Assembly: GCA_963678445.1 (NCBI GenBank) | Contig: OY782877.1 | Coordinates: forward strand, 3,038,001-3,102,000 | Length of the DNA: 64,000 nt | From: G963678445 sp963678445 | GTDB taxonomy: Bacteria > Hydrogenedentota > Hydrogenedentia > Hydrogenedentales > G963678445 | Direction: 5' to 3' | In this document: positions 26,041-34,629 of the stretch, one piece after another | How the letters are laid out: each line of letters opens with the position of its first letter | Position numbering within the stretch: the stretch's first letter is position 1 | Program-made: the position numbers and the translations under genes | The notes under the pieces: generated by a model | Told to the model about the DNA's origin: nothing | Seen by the model: the letters and a program-made list of their open reading frames with translations, nothing else | Database searches by the model: none

Positions 26041-26987
26041 TTATCTTTTGTTGGCCCTTGGGCGCAAGCAACTATTGAGGTCGAGGTCATTGACTTAAAT
26101 GCGGTGGTGCGCCAGATGGAAGGTATGTTGCGGCGTCTTATTGGTGAAAATATTGCCTTATCGACGGCACTGGCGTTGGACTTAGCCCCTGTGCGGGCGG
26201 ATCGGGGACAGATGCAGCAGGTGTTGATGAATCTGGTGATAAATGCACGGGATGCAATGCCGCAGGGGGGGGCTGTAAGTATCGCAACAAGGACTTTGTT
26301 ATTAGAAGCAGATTGGGCGCATACACATCCGGGCATGAAGACAGGAGCCTATGTGGTGATGTCGGTAAGCGATACGGGCATAGGCATTGATGAGGAAACA
26401 CGTCAGCGAATCTTTGAACCGTTTTATACAACGAAGGAGTGTGGCAAGGGAACGGGCCGGGGCTTTCAATGGTCCATGGTATTATCAAGCAGCACGGCGG
26501 CGATATTCAGGTGTACAGCGAAGAGGGCCAAGGAACCGCTTTCAAGGTTTATCTTCCTGCAGTGTCAGAAGAAGCACAAGAGAATAAAACGGTTGTGCAT
26601 CCAAGCAAAACATCACAAGGTAATGAAACCATACTGGTAGTGGAAGATGAGCTAAGCGTGCGTACGCTGGCGGCGCGGATCTTAGAACGGTTTGGTTATA
26701 ACGTACTGGAGGCAGAGGAGCCGGAGGCTGCATTGATGTTGATCCAGAAGCATGCGGAGAAGGTGCATTTGCTGGTATCGGATGTGGTCATGCCCAAAAT
26801 GGACGGGAAAACCTTGTATACACAACTCCGGGAATTCTATCCGGAGTTGAAAGTGTTATATATGTCAGGATATACCAACGAGATAATTGCACATCAGGGT
26901 GTGTTGGAGCCGGATATAGATTTTATACAAAAACCATTCAGTATGCGGGATTTTTCGAGAAAGGTGCGGAAGGTTTTGGATAAATAA
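26041..26987 (+). pseudogene. Decayed hybrid histidine kinase / response regulator
   Basis: Two overlapping frames together make the end of a hybrid sensor kinase. The first frame (from about 26041) carries a HATPase_c domain with the N box (QVLMNLVINARDAMPQGG), the DTGIGID G1 box and FEPFYTTKE. Its reading frame is lost at 26458-26460, where one base is missing from the expected CTG of GTGLGLSMVHG. The other frame continues with GLSMVHGIIKQHGG and a receiver domain (ILVVEDE, LLVSDVVMPKMDG, QKPF, with the phospho-acceptor Asp in SDVVMP). The HisKA dimerisation/phosphorylation domain and any sensor are absent, and an in-frame TAG lies at 26026. The receiver half alone could still be translated from 26439. 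Confidence 0.75.
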
Positions 26988-27188
26988 TCTATGGTAATTC
27001 TATGTCGACTGTTTCAAAAACACCGGGAAAAAATTATTATGCCCAAAATTCGAATCGAATAGGCTTTTCCCCTACCAATTGCCTAAGGTTTGAGCAACTT
27101 TGGCTATTCTAGATTATGGACTGAAACCCCCTCTGGCCTTTCTTTTTACTCCTATTCACAAACTAGGGTTCTCTAAGGGCTCTTGGGA

Positions 27189-27217
27189 TTGTACCCGCCC
27201 TTCGGCTGTGTTATCAT
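27189..27217 (+). promoter_or_regulatory. Candidate sigma70-type promoter for ftsH
   Basis: TTGTAC at 27189-27194, a 17-nt spacer and TATCAT at 27212-27217, giving a leader of about 50 nt. The rest of the 287-bp gap shows nothing recognisable. Confidence 0.5.
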
Positions 27218-27274
27218 TCAATAGACGTAGATGGTTGGGTAAACCCCATGGAATGTAAGGAAATATAAAACACA

Positions 27275-29254
27275 ATGAATGGCTTTTTTAAAGGTGCGAC
27301 CTTTTGGATCGTGATCCTCATTATTTTGGTGTTGGCATTGACCAATTTGCCCAAGTTTCAGAACGAAAAACGGGAATTGCTTGAGCCGGATTTTGTTGAG
27401 CAGCTCTCCAAGGAGAACGTCGAGGCAGTTTCCGTTAAAGAGGTGGGTAACGAACTCAAGAAAGTGGTGGTGAAGTTTAAGACGCCGGTGGACGGCCAGA
27501 AGGGGATGGAGTTCAACACCGATAACTTCAAGGAAGAGTGGAAAGCCGCCTTGGATAATCAGGGTAAGAAGTACACCTTCGACGTTGAAAACACCCTGTG
27601 GCAGGGAGTGTTGTTTAACATTTTGCCGGTGCTGCTGATTATCGGTATCTTCTGGTTCTTCATGATTCGCCAGATGCAGGGGGGTAGCAATAAAGCCCTG
27701 TCCTTTGGCAAAAGCCGCGCCAAAATGGTTAATCAGAGCGACAAGACAGTAACGTTTAATGATGTCGCCGGCGTGGATGAAGCCAAGGAGGAGTTACAGG
27801 AAGTTATTGAATTCCTCAAAGATCCCAAACGCTTCACGCGTCTGGGCGGCAAGATTCCCCGTGGCGTTTTACTTGTAGGGCCTCCCGGATCGGGTAAAAC
27901 CTTATTGGCCCGTGCCGTGGCGGGCGAGGCCAGCGTGCCCTTTTTCAGTATCAGTGGCTCCGACTTTGTCGAGATGTTTGTCGGCGTTGGCGCCAGCCGC
28001 GTGCGCGATCTTTTCCAACAGGGACACAAGCACGCCCCTTGCATCATTTTTATCGACGAAATCGATGCGGTAGGCCGTCAACGCGGGGCAGGTTTAGGCG
28101 GTGGACATGATGAACGCGAGCAAACCCTGAATCAGTTATTGGTGGAGATGGATGGCTTTAATACGAATGACGGCGTGATTCTGATGGCGGCGACCAACCG
28201 TCCCGATGTCTTGGATCGTGCATTACTTCGTCCAGGGCGTTTTGACCGGCAGGTCGTAGTGGCCAATCCCGATATCAAAGGACGCAAGGCCATTCTGGAC
28301 ATTCACCTGCGTAATCAGAAAGTGCCTACCGGGGAGGATGTGGATACCTTGGTGCTTTCCCGGGGAACTCCTGGCTTTTCGGGCGCTGACTTAGCCAACA
28401 TGGTGAATGAGGCGGCGCTGCTGGCAGCACGTCGTAGTCAGGACGAGGTGGTGATGGTGGATTTCGAGGACGCCAAGGATCGGGTCTTGATGGGACCCGC
28501 GCGCCACAGTCTGGTGATGAACCGCAAAGAGAAACTTGCCACCGCCTATCACGAGGCGGGGCATACCTTGGTAGGTCGCTTGTTGCCGGACGCCGATCCA
28601 GTGCATAAGGTTACCGTGATTCCCCGTGGTCAGGCATTGGGCGTAACCAGTTCATTGCCAGAAGAAGACCGTTATAGCATCAACAAAGGGTATTGTCTGG
28701 CACAGCTCCGCTGTCTGATGGGCGGACGCGCTGCGGAAGAAGTTATCTATGATGACTTCACCAGCGGTGCTTCCAACGACTTGCAGCGCTCGACGCAGTT
28801 GGCGCATAAAATGGTCTGCGAATGGGGCATGAGCAATTTGGGTCCCATCACCTTTGGCACCAATGACGAAGTGTTTTTGGGACGCGATTTTAGCAAGACG
28901 CGCGATTATAGTGAAGAAACGGCTTCGTCGGTGGATCGCGAAGTGCACGGTATTTTGGAGGAAGCCTATAGCGATGCGTTGAATATGCTGCGCACGCACG
29001 AGCCGATTCTACGTGCGCTTGCAGAGGCACTTTTTGATCGGGAAACGTTGGAAGCAAATGAGATTGACGCGATCATTCGCGAGCATGGCGGGGCGGACTT
29101 GTTGCCGGTAAAAAAGGTTGAGCCGTCGGAAGAAGAGCCGGTTACGCCACCGCCTCTGGAGCAAGCTGCGGAAACAGAGGCCCCGAAAGAAGAGAATACT
29201 TCGGATACTTCCTCTTCTTCGACCGGCGGGGACGTAGTGCCGGATACGGCCTGA
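27275..29254 (+). CDS. ftsH: ATP-dependent zinc metalloprotease FtsH
   Basis: A 659-residue membrane-bound AAA+ protease that degrades misassembled membrane proteins and regulators. Two membrane segments (about 10-25 and 112-131) flank a periplasmic loop. The AAA domain has Walker A GPPGSGKT at 202-209, Walker B IIFIDEIDAVG and the SRH ATNRPDVLDRALLRPGRFDR. The protease domain has the zinc motif HEAGH at 426-430. The C-terminal 50 residues are acidic and low-complexity, as in many orthologues. It heads a run ftsH-folP-glmM also seen in E. coli, although a terminator separates it from folP here. Confidence 0.97.
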   Translation: MNGFFKGATFWIVILIILVLALTNLPKFQNEKRELLEPDFVEQLSKENVEAVSVKEVGNELKKVVVKFKTPVDGQKGMEFNTDNFKEEWKAALDNQGKKYTFDVENTLWQGVLFNILPVLLIIGIFWFFMIRQMQGGSNKALSFGKSRAKMVNQSDKTVTFNDVAGVDEAKEELQEVIEFLKDPKRFTRLGGKIPRGVLLVGPPGSGKTLLARAVAGEASVPFFSISGSDFVEMFVGVGASRVRDLFQQGHKHAPCIIFIDEIDAVGRQRGAGLGGGHDEREQTLNQLLVEMDGFNTNDGVILMAATNRPDVLDRALLRPGRFDRQVVVANPDIKGRKAILDIHLRNQKVPTGEDVDTLVLSRGTPGFSGADLANMVNEAALLAARRSQDEVVMVDFEDAKDRVLMGPARHSLVMNRKEKLATAYHEAGHTLVGRLLPDADPVHKVTVIPRGQALGVTSSLPEEDRYSINKGYCLAQLRCLMGGRAAEEVIYDDFTSGASNDLQRSTQLAHKMVCEWGMSNLGPITFGTNDEVFLGRDFSKTRDYSEETASSVDREVHGILEEAYSDALNMLRTHEPILRALAEALFDRETLEANEIDAIIREHGGADLLPVKKVEPSEEEPVTPPPLEQAAETEAPKEENTSDTSSSSTGGDVVPDTA

Positions 29255-29280
29255 CTATGAAGTTAAAGAGATAAGTCATG

Positions 29281-29308
29281 CGGGGACGTTAGACGCGTCC
29301 CCGTTTTT
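29281..29308 (+). terminator. Rho-independent terminator after ftsH
   Basis: CGGGGACG (29281-29288) pairs with CGTCCCCG (29296-29303) and is followed by five Ts. Confidence 0.88.
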
Positions 29309-29351
29309 CTTCGGGAGGCGGCGCTGGGGTGCAATGGGAGTGTGAAACGCG

Positions 29352-30164
29352 ATGAAGAAAACGCAAGTGATGGCGGTGCTCAATGTAACGCCCGATTCGT
29401 TTTACGATGGTGGGCGCTACGCATCTGTAACAGCGGCGCAACAGCGCGCTCAGGAGATGATGGCCGAAGGTGCGGACTGGATCGATCTAGGCGCGGAATC
29501 CTCACGACCCGGTTCGGATCCGATAGGGGAGCAGGAGGAGTGGCGGCGTCTGGCTCCGATTCTGGAATTCCTGCCGACATTGGGGGCGTCGGTATCGGTG
29601 GATACCTATCACGCGGAGACCGCTCGGCGCGCCTTGTCTTGCGGGGCGGCCATGATCAATGATATTACAGCGCTCCAGGGCGATCCCGCGATGGCGCAGG
29701 TGGTGGCGGAAGCGGGCTGTGTGTGTGTATTGATGCATATGCAGGGTTCCCCCAAGGATATGCAACAGGCGCCACAATACGAAGATGTGGTTGATGAAGT
29801 ATGTCGTTTTTTTGAAAAACGTATTAGCTTTGCCCAAGCACAGGGTATTGCGCGAGAGAAGCTTTGGTTGGATCCTGGCTTTGGTTTTGGGAAAACGGTG
29901 CGCCATAATTTGCAACTTTTGCAGCGTTTGGAAGTATTTAAACAGTTTGGACTGCCTGTGTTGGTGGGGACGTCGAACAAATCGACGATTGGCGCGGTGT
30001 TAAACGCGCCTGTGGACGAGCGAATGGCGGGAACGGCAGCTACCGTCGCGATTGCAGTGGCCCATGGCGCGGATTGCGTGCGGGTGCACGATGTGAAGAC
30101 CATGGCGCAAGTGGTGCGCATGAGCGACGCTATTGTACAAGGAGGGTGTGACGAGCATGGCTAA
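29352..30164 (+). CDS. folP: Dihydropteroate synthase
   Basis: 270 residues, normal for FolP, which joins 4-aminobenzoate to dihydropterin pyrophosphate in folate synthesis. Signatures are VLNVTPDSFYDGGRY, DLGAESSRPGSDPI with the pterin-binding Asn/Asp region, INDITALQGD, LMHMQGSPKDMQ, LDPGFGFGKTVRHN and VGTSNKS. The start ATG 29352 gives the typical short N-terminus. The gene overlaps glmM by 8 bp. Confidence 0.96.
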   Translation: MKKTQVMAVLNVTPDSFYDGGRYASVTAAQQRAQEMMAEGADWIDLGAESSRPGSDPIGEQEEWRRLAPILEFLPTLGASVSVDTYHAETARRALSCGAAMINDITALQGDPAMAQVVAEAGCVCVLMHMQGSPKDMQQAPQYEDVVDEVCRFFEKRISFAQAQGIAREKLWLDPGFGFGKTVRHNLQLLQRLEVFKQFGLPVLVGTSNKSTIGAVLNAPVDERMAGTAATVAIAVAHGADCVRVHDVKTMAQVVRMSDAIVQGGCDEHG

Positions 30165-31500
30165 GCGACTTTTTGGTACAGACGGTATTCGGGGGTTGGC
30201 GAATATTCATCCGATGACGGCGGAACTAGCTCTGAAGGTAGGGCGTGCGGCAGGGCATTATTTTCAGGATGAGGAACGCCTACATACGATTTTGATCGGT
30301 AAAGACACGCGCCGCTCCTGCTATATGCTGGAAAATGCGTTGACAGCCGGCTTGTGCTCTATTGGTATTCGCGTGCTACTGACCGGGCCATTGCCAACAC
30401 CGGGCGTGTCCTATATCATGCGCAGTTTGCGATGCGATGGCGCGATCATGATCTCCGCATCCCACAATCACTATGCCGACAATGGTATCAAGCTTTTTGG
30501 GCGCGACGGCTATAAAATTGCCGATGAGGTGGAGGATGAGATTGCACGTATGATTGAGACGGGGGAGGTGGATTCGGTGCGGCCAACGGCGGAGAAAATT
30601 GGCACGGCGCGCCGTATTGATGATGCAGTGGGACGTTATATCGAGTTTGTCAAAGCCTCCTTTCCCAAAGGGATGCGTCTTGATGGACTGCGCATTGTGG
30701 TGGATTGTTCCAACGGCGCTACCTACAAAGTGGGGCCAAACACCTTATCCGAATTGGGTGCGGAAGTTATCCCCATCGCAGACCACCCTACCGGTCTTAA
30801 TATCAACAAAGATGTAGGGTCGGTGCATCCCGAGGAAATGCGTGCAACGGTTATCCGTGAAAAGGCGGATTTAGGGATTGCTTTTGATGGCGACGGCGAT
30901 CGTCTGGTTATGGCGGATGAAAATGGCCGTCTGTTGGATGGTAATGCATTGCTGGCGGTGATTGGGGTCGATATGCTGGAACGTAATGTGTTGCCGAACA
31001 ATATGCTGGCGACGACGATTATGGCCAATGGTGGTCTGGAGAAAGCATTAGCGGCCTACGGCGGCAATGTGGTGCGTTCCAAGGTAGGCGATCGCTATGT
31101 GGTGGAGGCGATGCGCGAGCATGGCTTGACAGTAGGGGGCGAATCGTCAGGCCATATCGTCATGCTGGAGCATAATACGACGGGCGATGCAACGATTGCT
31201 GCGTTACAAGTATTGGCCATCATGATTCGACGCGATCAACCCTTGTCGGTATTGGCCAATGCCTACCGCGAGATGCCGGAGTCCCATGTGAAGGTGCCGT
31301 TAAACGGCAAAGAGAAGCCAGCGCAGGAGCGATTGGCCGAATTGGTGCAGGAGGCGGAAGCGGAGCTGGCAGGTGCGGGCCGTGTGGTAATCCGTCCATC
31401 GGGCACCGAGCCGATAGTACGGGTAATGGTGCAGCATGAGGACTTGCGAAAAGCCGAGCTGTTATGTCACGAGCTGGCAAAAAAAGTGGCGAGTTTATAA
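30157..31500 (+). CDS. glmM: Phosphoglucosamine mutase
   Basis: 447 residues; converts glucosamine-6-phosphate to glucosamine-1-phosphate for peptidoglycan and lipopolysaccharide precursors. ATG 30157 gives the canonical start MAKRLFGTDGIRG with AAGGAGGG upstream. The phosphoserine is Ser102 in MISASHNHYADNG, the metal loop is DGDGDRLVMAD, the sugar loop is GESSGH, and the phosphate-binding loop is RPSGTEPIVRV. Overlap with folP shows coupling. pdxJ follows after 64 nt. Confidence 0.97.
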   Translation: MAKRLFGTDGIRGLANIHPMTAELALKVGRAAGHYFQDEERLHTILIGKDTRRSCYMLENALTAGLCSIGIRVLLTGPLPTPGVSYIMRSLRCDGAIMISASHNHYADNGIKLFGRDGYKIADEVEDEIARMIETGEVDSVRPTAEKIGTARRIDDAVGRYIEFVKASFPKGMRLDGLRIVVDCSNGATYKVGPNTLSELGAEVIPIADHPTGLNINKDVGSVHPEEMRATVIREKADLGIAFDGDGDRLVMADENGRLLDGNALLAVIGVDMLERNVLPNNMLATTIMANGGLEKALAAYGGNVVRSKVGDRYVVEAMREHGLTVGGESSGHIVMLEHNTTGDATIAALQVLAIMIRRDQPLSVLANAYREMPESHVKVPLNGKEKPAQERLAELVQEAEAELAGAGRVVIRPSGTEPIVRVMVQHEDLRKAELLCHELAKKVASL

Positions 31501-31564
31501 AAGAAGCCTCGAAAAGTCGTGTGTAGGTGCACAGTGCGATGCGTAGTGCGGAAAGGGAAGGATC

Positions 31565-32278
31565 ATGGTCGAGTTAGGCGTAAATATTGATCACGTTGCG
31601 ACATTGCGGGAAGCGCGTAAGGGAACAGCGCCCGACGTCATTGCGGCGGCGAAGATATGCGAATTGGCAGGCGCCCATCAGATTACCGTACATTTACGTC
31701 AGGATCGCCGCCACATGCAGGATGCGGACATCGAAAAACTCAAACAAACCCTGCTGGTACGCATGAATCTGGAGATGGCCGCAGTTGACGAAATGATTTC
31801 CATTGCACATCGCATCAAGCCCCATACCGTATGTCTGGTGCCTGAGAATCGCCAGGAAGTGACGACAGAAGGGGGGCTGGACGTCGCGGGCCAACAGGCG
31901 CGTCTGACCGAGGTGGTTGCGGGCATGCATGCCAACGGCATCAAAGTTAGCATGTTTATTGATCCTGAACAGGCTCAGGTGGAGGCCAGTGCGGCGACGG
32001 GTGCGGATTATGTGGAGTTGCACACCGGGGCGTATGCGAATGCGGGAGAAGATGAACAAAAAGCGGAATTGCAACGTTTGGCACAAGCGGCGGCGTATGT
32101 GGGGGAGAGCGGCTTGGTCTTCAATGCGGGGCATGGCCTGACTGTACGTAATCTTCGACCGGTTTTAGAAATTCCCGGGCTGAATGAGGTGAACATTGGC
32201 CACGATATTATCGCCCGTGCCGTGTTTATTGGGCTCGAAAACGCCGTGATGGAGATTTTGGCTTTGCTGGAAGGCTGA
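31565..32278 (+). CDS. pdxJ: Pyridoxine 5'-phosphate synthase
   Basis: A 237-residue TIM-barrel enzyme that condenses 1-deoxyxylulose-5-phosphate with 3-amino-2-oxopropyl phosphate in DXP-dependent vitamin B6 synthesis. Typical motifs are LGVNIDHVATLREARKG at the N-terminus, HLRQDRRHMQDADI, CLVPENRQEVTTEGG, SMFIDPE, ELHTGAYA, FNAGHGLTVRN and EVNIGHDIIARAV. GGAAGG lies just before the ATG. Its presence indicates the DXP-dependent B6 route and not the PdxS/PdxT route. Confidence 0.96.
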   Translation: MVELGVNIDHVATLREARKGTAPDVIAAAKICELAGAHQITVHLRQDRRHMQDADIEKLKQTLLVRMNLEMAAVDEMISIAHRIKPHTVCLVPENRQEVTTEGGLDVAGQQARLTEVVAGMHANGIKVSMFIDPEQAQVEASAATGADYVELHTGAYANAGEDEQKAELQRLAQAAAYVGESGLVFNAGHGLTVRNLRPVLEIPGLNEVNIGHDIIARAVFIGLENAVMEILALLEG

Positions 32279-32354
32279 TTCCGATACGGTCCAGATCTGC
32301 GCCTGTGGGTTGGCCACTGGTAATAGGAAAAATCTAGGAGAACGTGTATCCCGT

Positions 32355-32466
32355 TCGGCTAAAGTGGTCCAGGGACCACAACTGAAATATATGGTTCTTG
32401 CCGTCCCAGCCGCAGCCCAAAACGTTATTTTTTATGACAATTTTTCAGATTCTTAGTCACTAAATA
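32355..32466 (-). repeat. Dispersed intergenic repeat, copy G
   Basis: A full copy in reverse orientation: terminal hairpin GTGGTC-cagg-GACCAC at 32364-32379, GGTTCTTGCCGTCCCAGC, then AAAACGTTATTTTTTATGAC and the left end CTTAGTCACTAAATAC. Its loop differs by one base from the other copies. It lies between pdxJ and a small leftward gene. Confidence 0.8.
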
Positions 32467-32535
32467 CGGATTAGAGAAGGAAGAACCCTGCCTTTGGGCA
32501 TGCTGCGGGGCATGGCTTTTAGTCTCCATAGCCCT

Positions 32536-32730
32536 TTACGCGGTCAAGGCGGCGCCTACCGTGCTTGGCTCTTCACTCTGGTGTATCTTTTGGATTTCTG
32601 CAAAGGCCTTGGCGGCGCACGCAGGGCAATAGCCATGGCTTATCTGAATGTTTTGGGATGCAACCTCTTTAGCCGCAACCCACTTAGCATCTTTTCGGAT
32701 TCGTCCACACACGCAACATTGAACTAACAT
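32536..32730 (-). CDS. Small zinc-ribbon-like protein
   Basis: 64 residues with two Cys pairs: QCCVCGRIRKDAKWV near the N-terminus and SHGYCPACAAK in the middle. This Cys-x2-Cys ... SHGxCPxC pattern matches the short tail found after receiver or PAS domains in many signalling proteins (the form C..C.KIR....W ... FSHGICPECAKK). Here it stands alone. AAAGG lies upstream of the ATG. A small cytoplasmic zinc-binding protein is the best reading; its role is unknown. The opposite frame 32494-32727 is rejected as antisense. Confidence 0.7.
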   Translation of the reverse strand: MLVQCCVCGRIRKDAKWVAAKEVASQNIQISHGYCPACAAKAFAEIQKIHQSEEPSTVGAALTA

Positions 32731-33042
32731 AATGCACTTACCTTTCTGCCCCTGTCTACAGCCACCAAGAGAGAAGCATTTCTCATGCCAAACATGCGCT
32801 AAGGGGCCCAGCTTGATTTAACTCCCGTGCAGGCAATACACTATAGGAACTTGGGTAAGAAAATGTTGACAGCGATGCTCCATAATGGAGCGTTGTCATG
32901 GGAAGATTCTACCGTGTGCACGGTGTGTTTTTGCCGTCTGCGCCAGGTGTGAAAAACCGGAATTAGCAGATTTTTTGACATTGTCTTTTTTCTTCAACTG
33001 TTTCGGTGACAAAATTTAGTCATCTTGGCAGGAGATTGTCCA
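32731..33042. other. Intergenic region before the ABC exporter operon
   Basis: 312 bp. It has TTGACA at 32866 and again near 32976 but no convincing -10 element at the right distance. A small palindrome GCTCCA-taa-TGGAGC lies at 32877-32891. A promoter for the operon must be here but cannot be assigned. Confidence 0.4.
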
Positions 33043-33798
33043 ATGATTGACGTACAAGGTCTCACGAAATGCTACGGAGCGCTTACTGCCCTGCAAGACG
33101 TGTCCTTTTCAGCGCAACGAGGTGAGATTATCGGTTTGTTGGGACCCAATGGGGCGGGCAAAAGTACAGCGATGCGTATTCTAACCGGATTTTTCCCAGC
33201 GACACGGGGTACGGCGCGCATTGATGGCTTTGAGGTGCATGAACAGCCGTTGGAAGTGAAGCGCCGGATAGGGTATTTGCCCGAACGGGTGCCGCTGTAT
33301 GAAGAGATGGTGGTGTGCGGTTTCCTTTCCTACGTTGCTGAGGTGAAAGGAGTGGGGCGTCGCCAGCGCAAGGCGGAGGTAGACCGTGTGATGGAGCGTT
33401 GCGGCCTGACGCATATGGCTAAACGGCTTATCCGCAACCTTTCCAAGGGGTATCGCCAGCGGGTAGGATTGGCACAGGCCTTGATTGGCAGCCCACCCGT
33501 GCTGGTCCTGGATGAACCCACAGTGGGGTTGGACCCTCGGCAGATTGTTGAGATTCGTCAAATGGTGAAGGCGTTGCAGCAGGAGCATACCATTCTGCTG
33601 AGCACCCATATTTTGCCGGAGGTATCGATGGTGTGCGAGCGGGTGATCATCATTAACCAGGGACGTATTGTGATGGAGCACAAGATGGCGGATTTGGGTG
33701 CGGAGGGCGATGCGGCACGTTCGCTGGAAGCGGCGTTCATGGCCGCTATATCGAAAGAATCCTACGGCGATGCGGCTGCGAAGGAGGTGGGAGCATGA
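33043..33798 (+). CDS. ABC transporter ATP-binding protein (Gld/ABC-2 type)
   Basis: 251 residues from ATG 33043 (GGAG 8 nt upstream; an upstream TTG frame is unlikely). Walker A GPNGAGKS, the Q loop, signature LSKGYRQRVGLAQAL, Walker B VLVLDEPTVGLDP and the H-loop STHILPEV are all present. It is the cytoplasmic motor of the exporter formed with the next three genes. It resembles GldA/NatA-type subunits. It overlaps the permease by 4 bp (ATGA), showing a coupled operon. Confidence 0.93.
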   Translation: MIDVQGLTKCYGALTALQDVSFSAQRGEIIGLLGPNGAGKSTAMRILTGFFPATRGTARIDGFEVHEQPLEVKRRIGYLPERVPLYEEMVVCGFLSYVAEVKGVGRRQRKAEVDRVMERCGLTHMAKRLIRNLSKGYRQRVGLAQALIGSPPVLVLDEPTVGLDPRQIVEIRQMVKALQQEHTILLSTHILPEVSMVCERVIIINQGRIVMEHKMADLGAEGDAARSLEAAFMAAISKESYGDAAAKEVGA

Positions 33799-34625
33799 GA
33801 AATATATGGGCGGTATTTAAACGAGAATTTGCCGGTTATTTCTTGACGCCGATAGGCTATGTCGTCGTGGGTGTTGTCGCACTGATTTCCGGTTGTGCCT
33901 TTTCCGCCTCGCTGCTGGCCTATGCCAAGGTCTCGCAAGATCCAAGCATGCACGGCTACAGCACAGTACCCGATTTTGAAGAATGGCTGCTGAGTCCCTT
34001 CCTGGTTTTTTGCGGCATGCTGATTATGTTTCTGTCGCCGTTGATAACCATGCGCCTGCTGGCTGAAGAACGTCACCGCGGCACCATTGAGTTGTTACTT
34101 ACACACCCCCTTCGCGATCGGGATATTATTTTTGGTAAGTACTTTGCCGCCATGGGGATGGTTCTGGTGGTAATAGGGGTGATAGGGGTGGATTTGGCTT
34201 TGCTCTCCACCTTGGTGGCGGTGGAACCGGTGGTGCTGATTTTCGGTCTGCTGACCGTATTCCTGATGGGGGCCGCCTTTATCAGTCTGGGGCTGTTTGT
34301 TTCCTCGGTAACACACAATCAGATTACATCCGGCACCATTACGTTCGCCATCAACCTGCTCTTTTACATTGTCGGGGGGCTAGGCAAAGACCTTCCCGAG
34401 GCCAACCCTGCCCCGGAACAGTGGCCGGCCCTGTTTCAACGTATCGTGGGGGGAGGGTACCAGCTGTTTCGCCTGTTTTTGGTGGAATTGCCTGCGGATG
34501 TACACGCCAAAGATATGGCCCAGGGCATATTCCAACCGCAAGACATTGCTTACTACCTGTTGTTCAGCGCCTTTTTCCTGTTTTTGACCTTCCGGGCGCT
34601 GGAAAGCCGGAATTGGAGGGGATGA
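33795..34625 (+). CDS. ABC-2 type permease (GldF-like)
   Basis: 276 residues with about six hydrophobic segments, starting MRNIWAVFKREFAGYFLTPIG, which is the typical ABC-2/GldF opening. The motif SPLITMRLLAEERHRGTIELL is strongly characteristic of GldF-like permeases. In Bacteroidota, GldF acts with GldA and GldG; in other phyla the same set occurs without gliding and its substrate is unknown. The downstream gene begins 4 nt later. Confidence 0.88.
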   Translation: MRNIWAVFKREFAGYFLTPIGYVVVGVVALISGCAFSASLLAYAKVSQDPSMHGYSTVPDFEEWLLSPFLVFCGMLIMFLSPLITMRLLAEERHRGTIELLLTHPLRDRDIIFGKYFAAMGMVLVVIGVIGVDLALLSTLVAVEPVVLIFGLLTVFLMGAAFISLGLFVSSVTHNQITSGTITFAINLLFYIVGGLGKDLPEANPAPEQWPALFQRIVGGGYQLFRLFLVELPADVHAKDMAQGIFQPQDIAYYLLFSAFFLFLTFRALESRNWRG

Positions 34626-34629
34626 CGAG

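Noticed and set aside
26439..26987. The receiver half considered as an intact response regulator gene
   Set aside because: Its first residues are clearly the end of the kinase ATPase domain (GLSMVHGIIKQHGG), so it is the shifted tail of one broken gene, although it may still be expressed.
29342..29662. A 106-codon open frame overlapping the start of folP
   Set aside because: It is a +2 frame of folP with no family motif; folP is unambiguous.
32494..32727. A 77-codon rightward open frame opposite the zinc-ribbon gene
   Set aside because: It lacks a recognisable motif, while the leftward frame has ordered cysteine pairs and a ribosome site.
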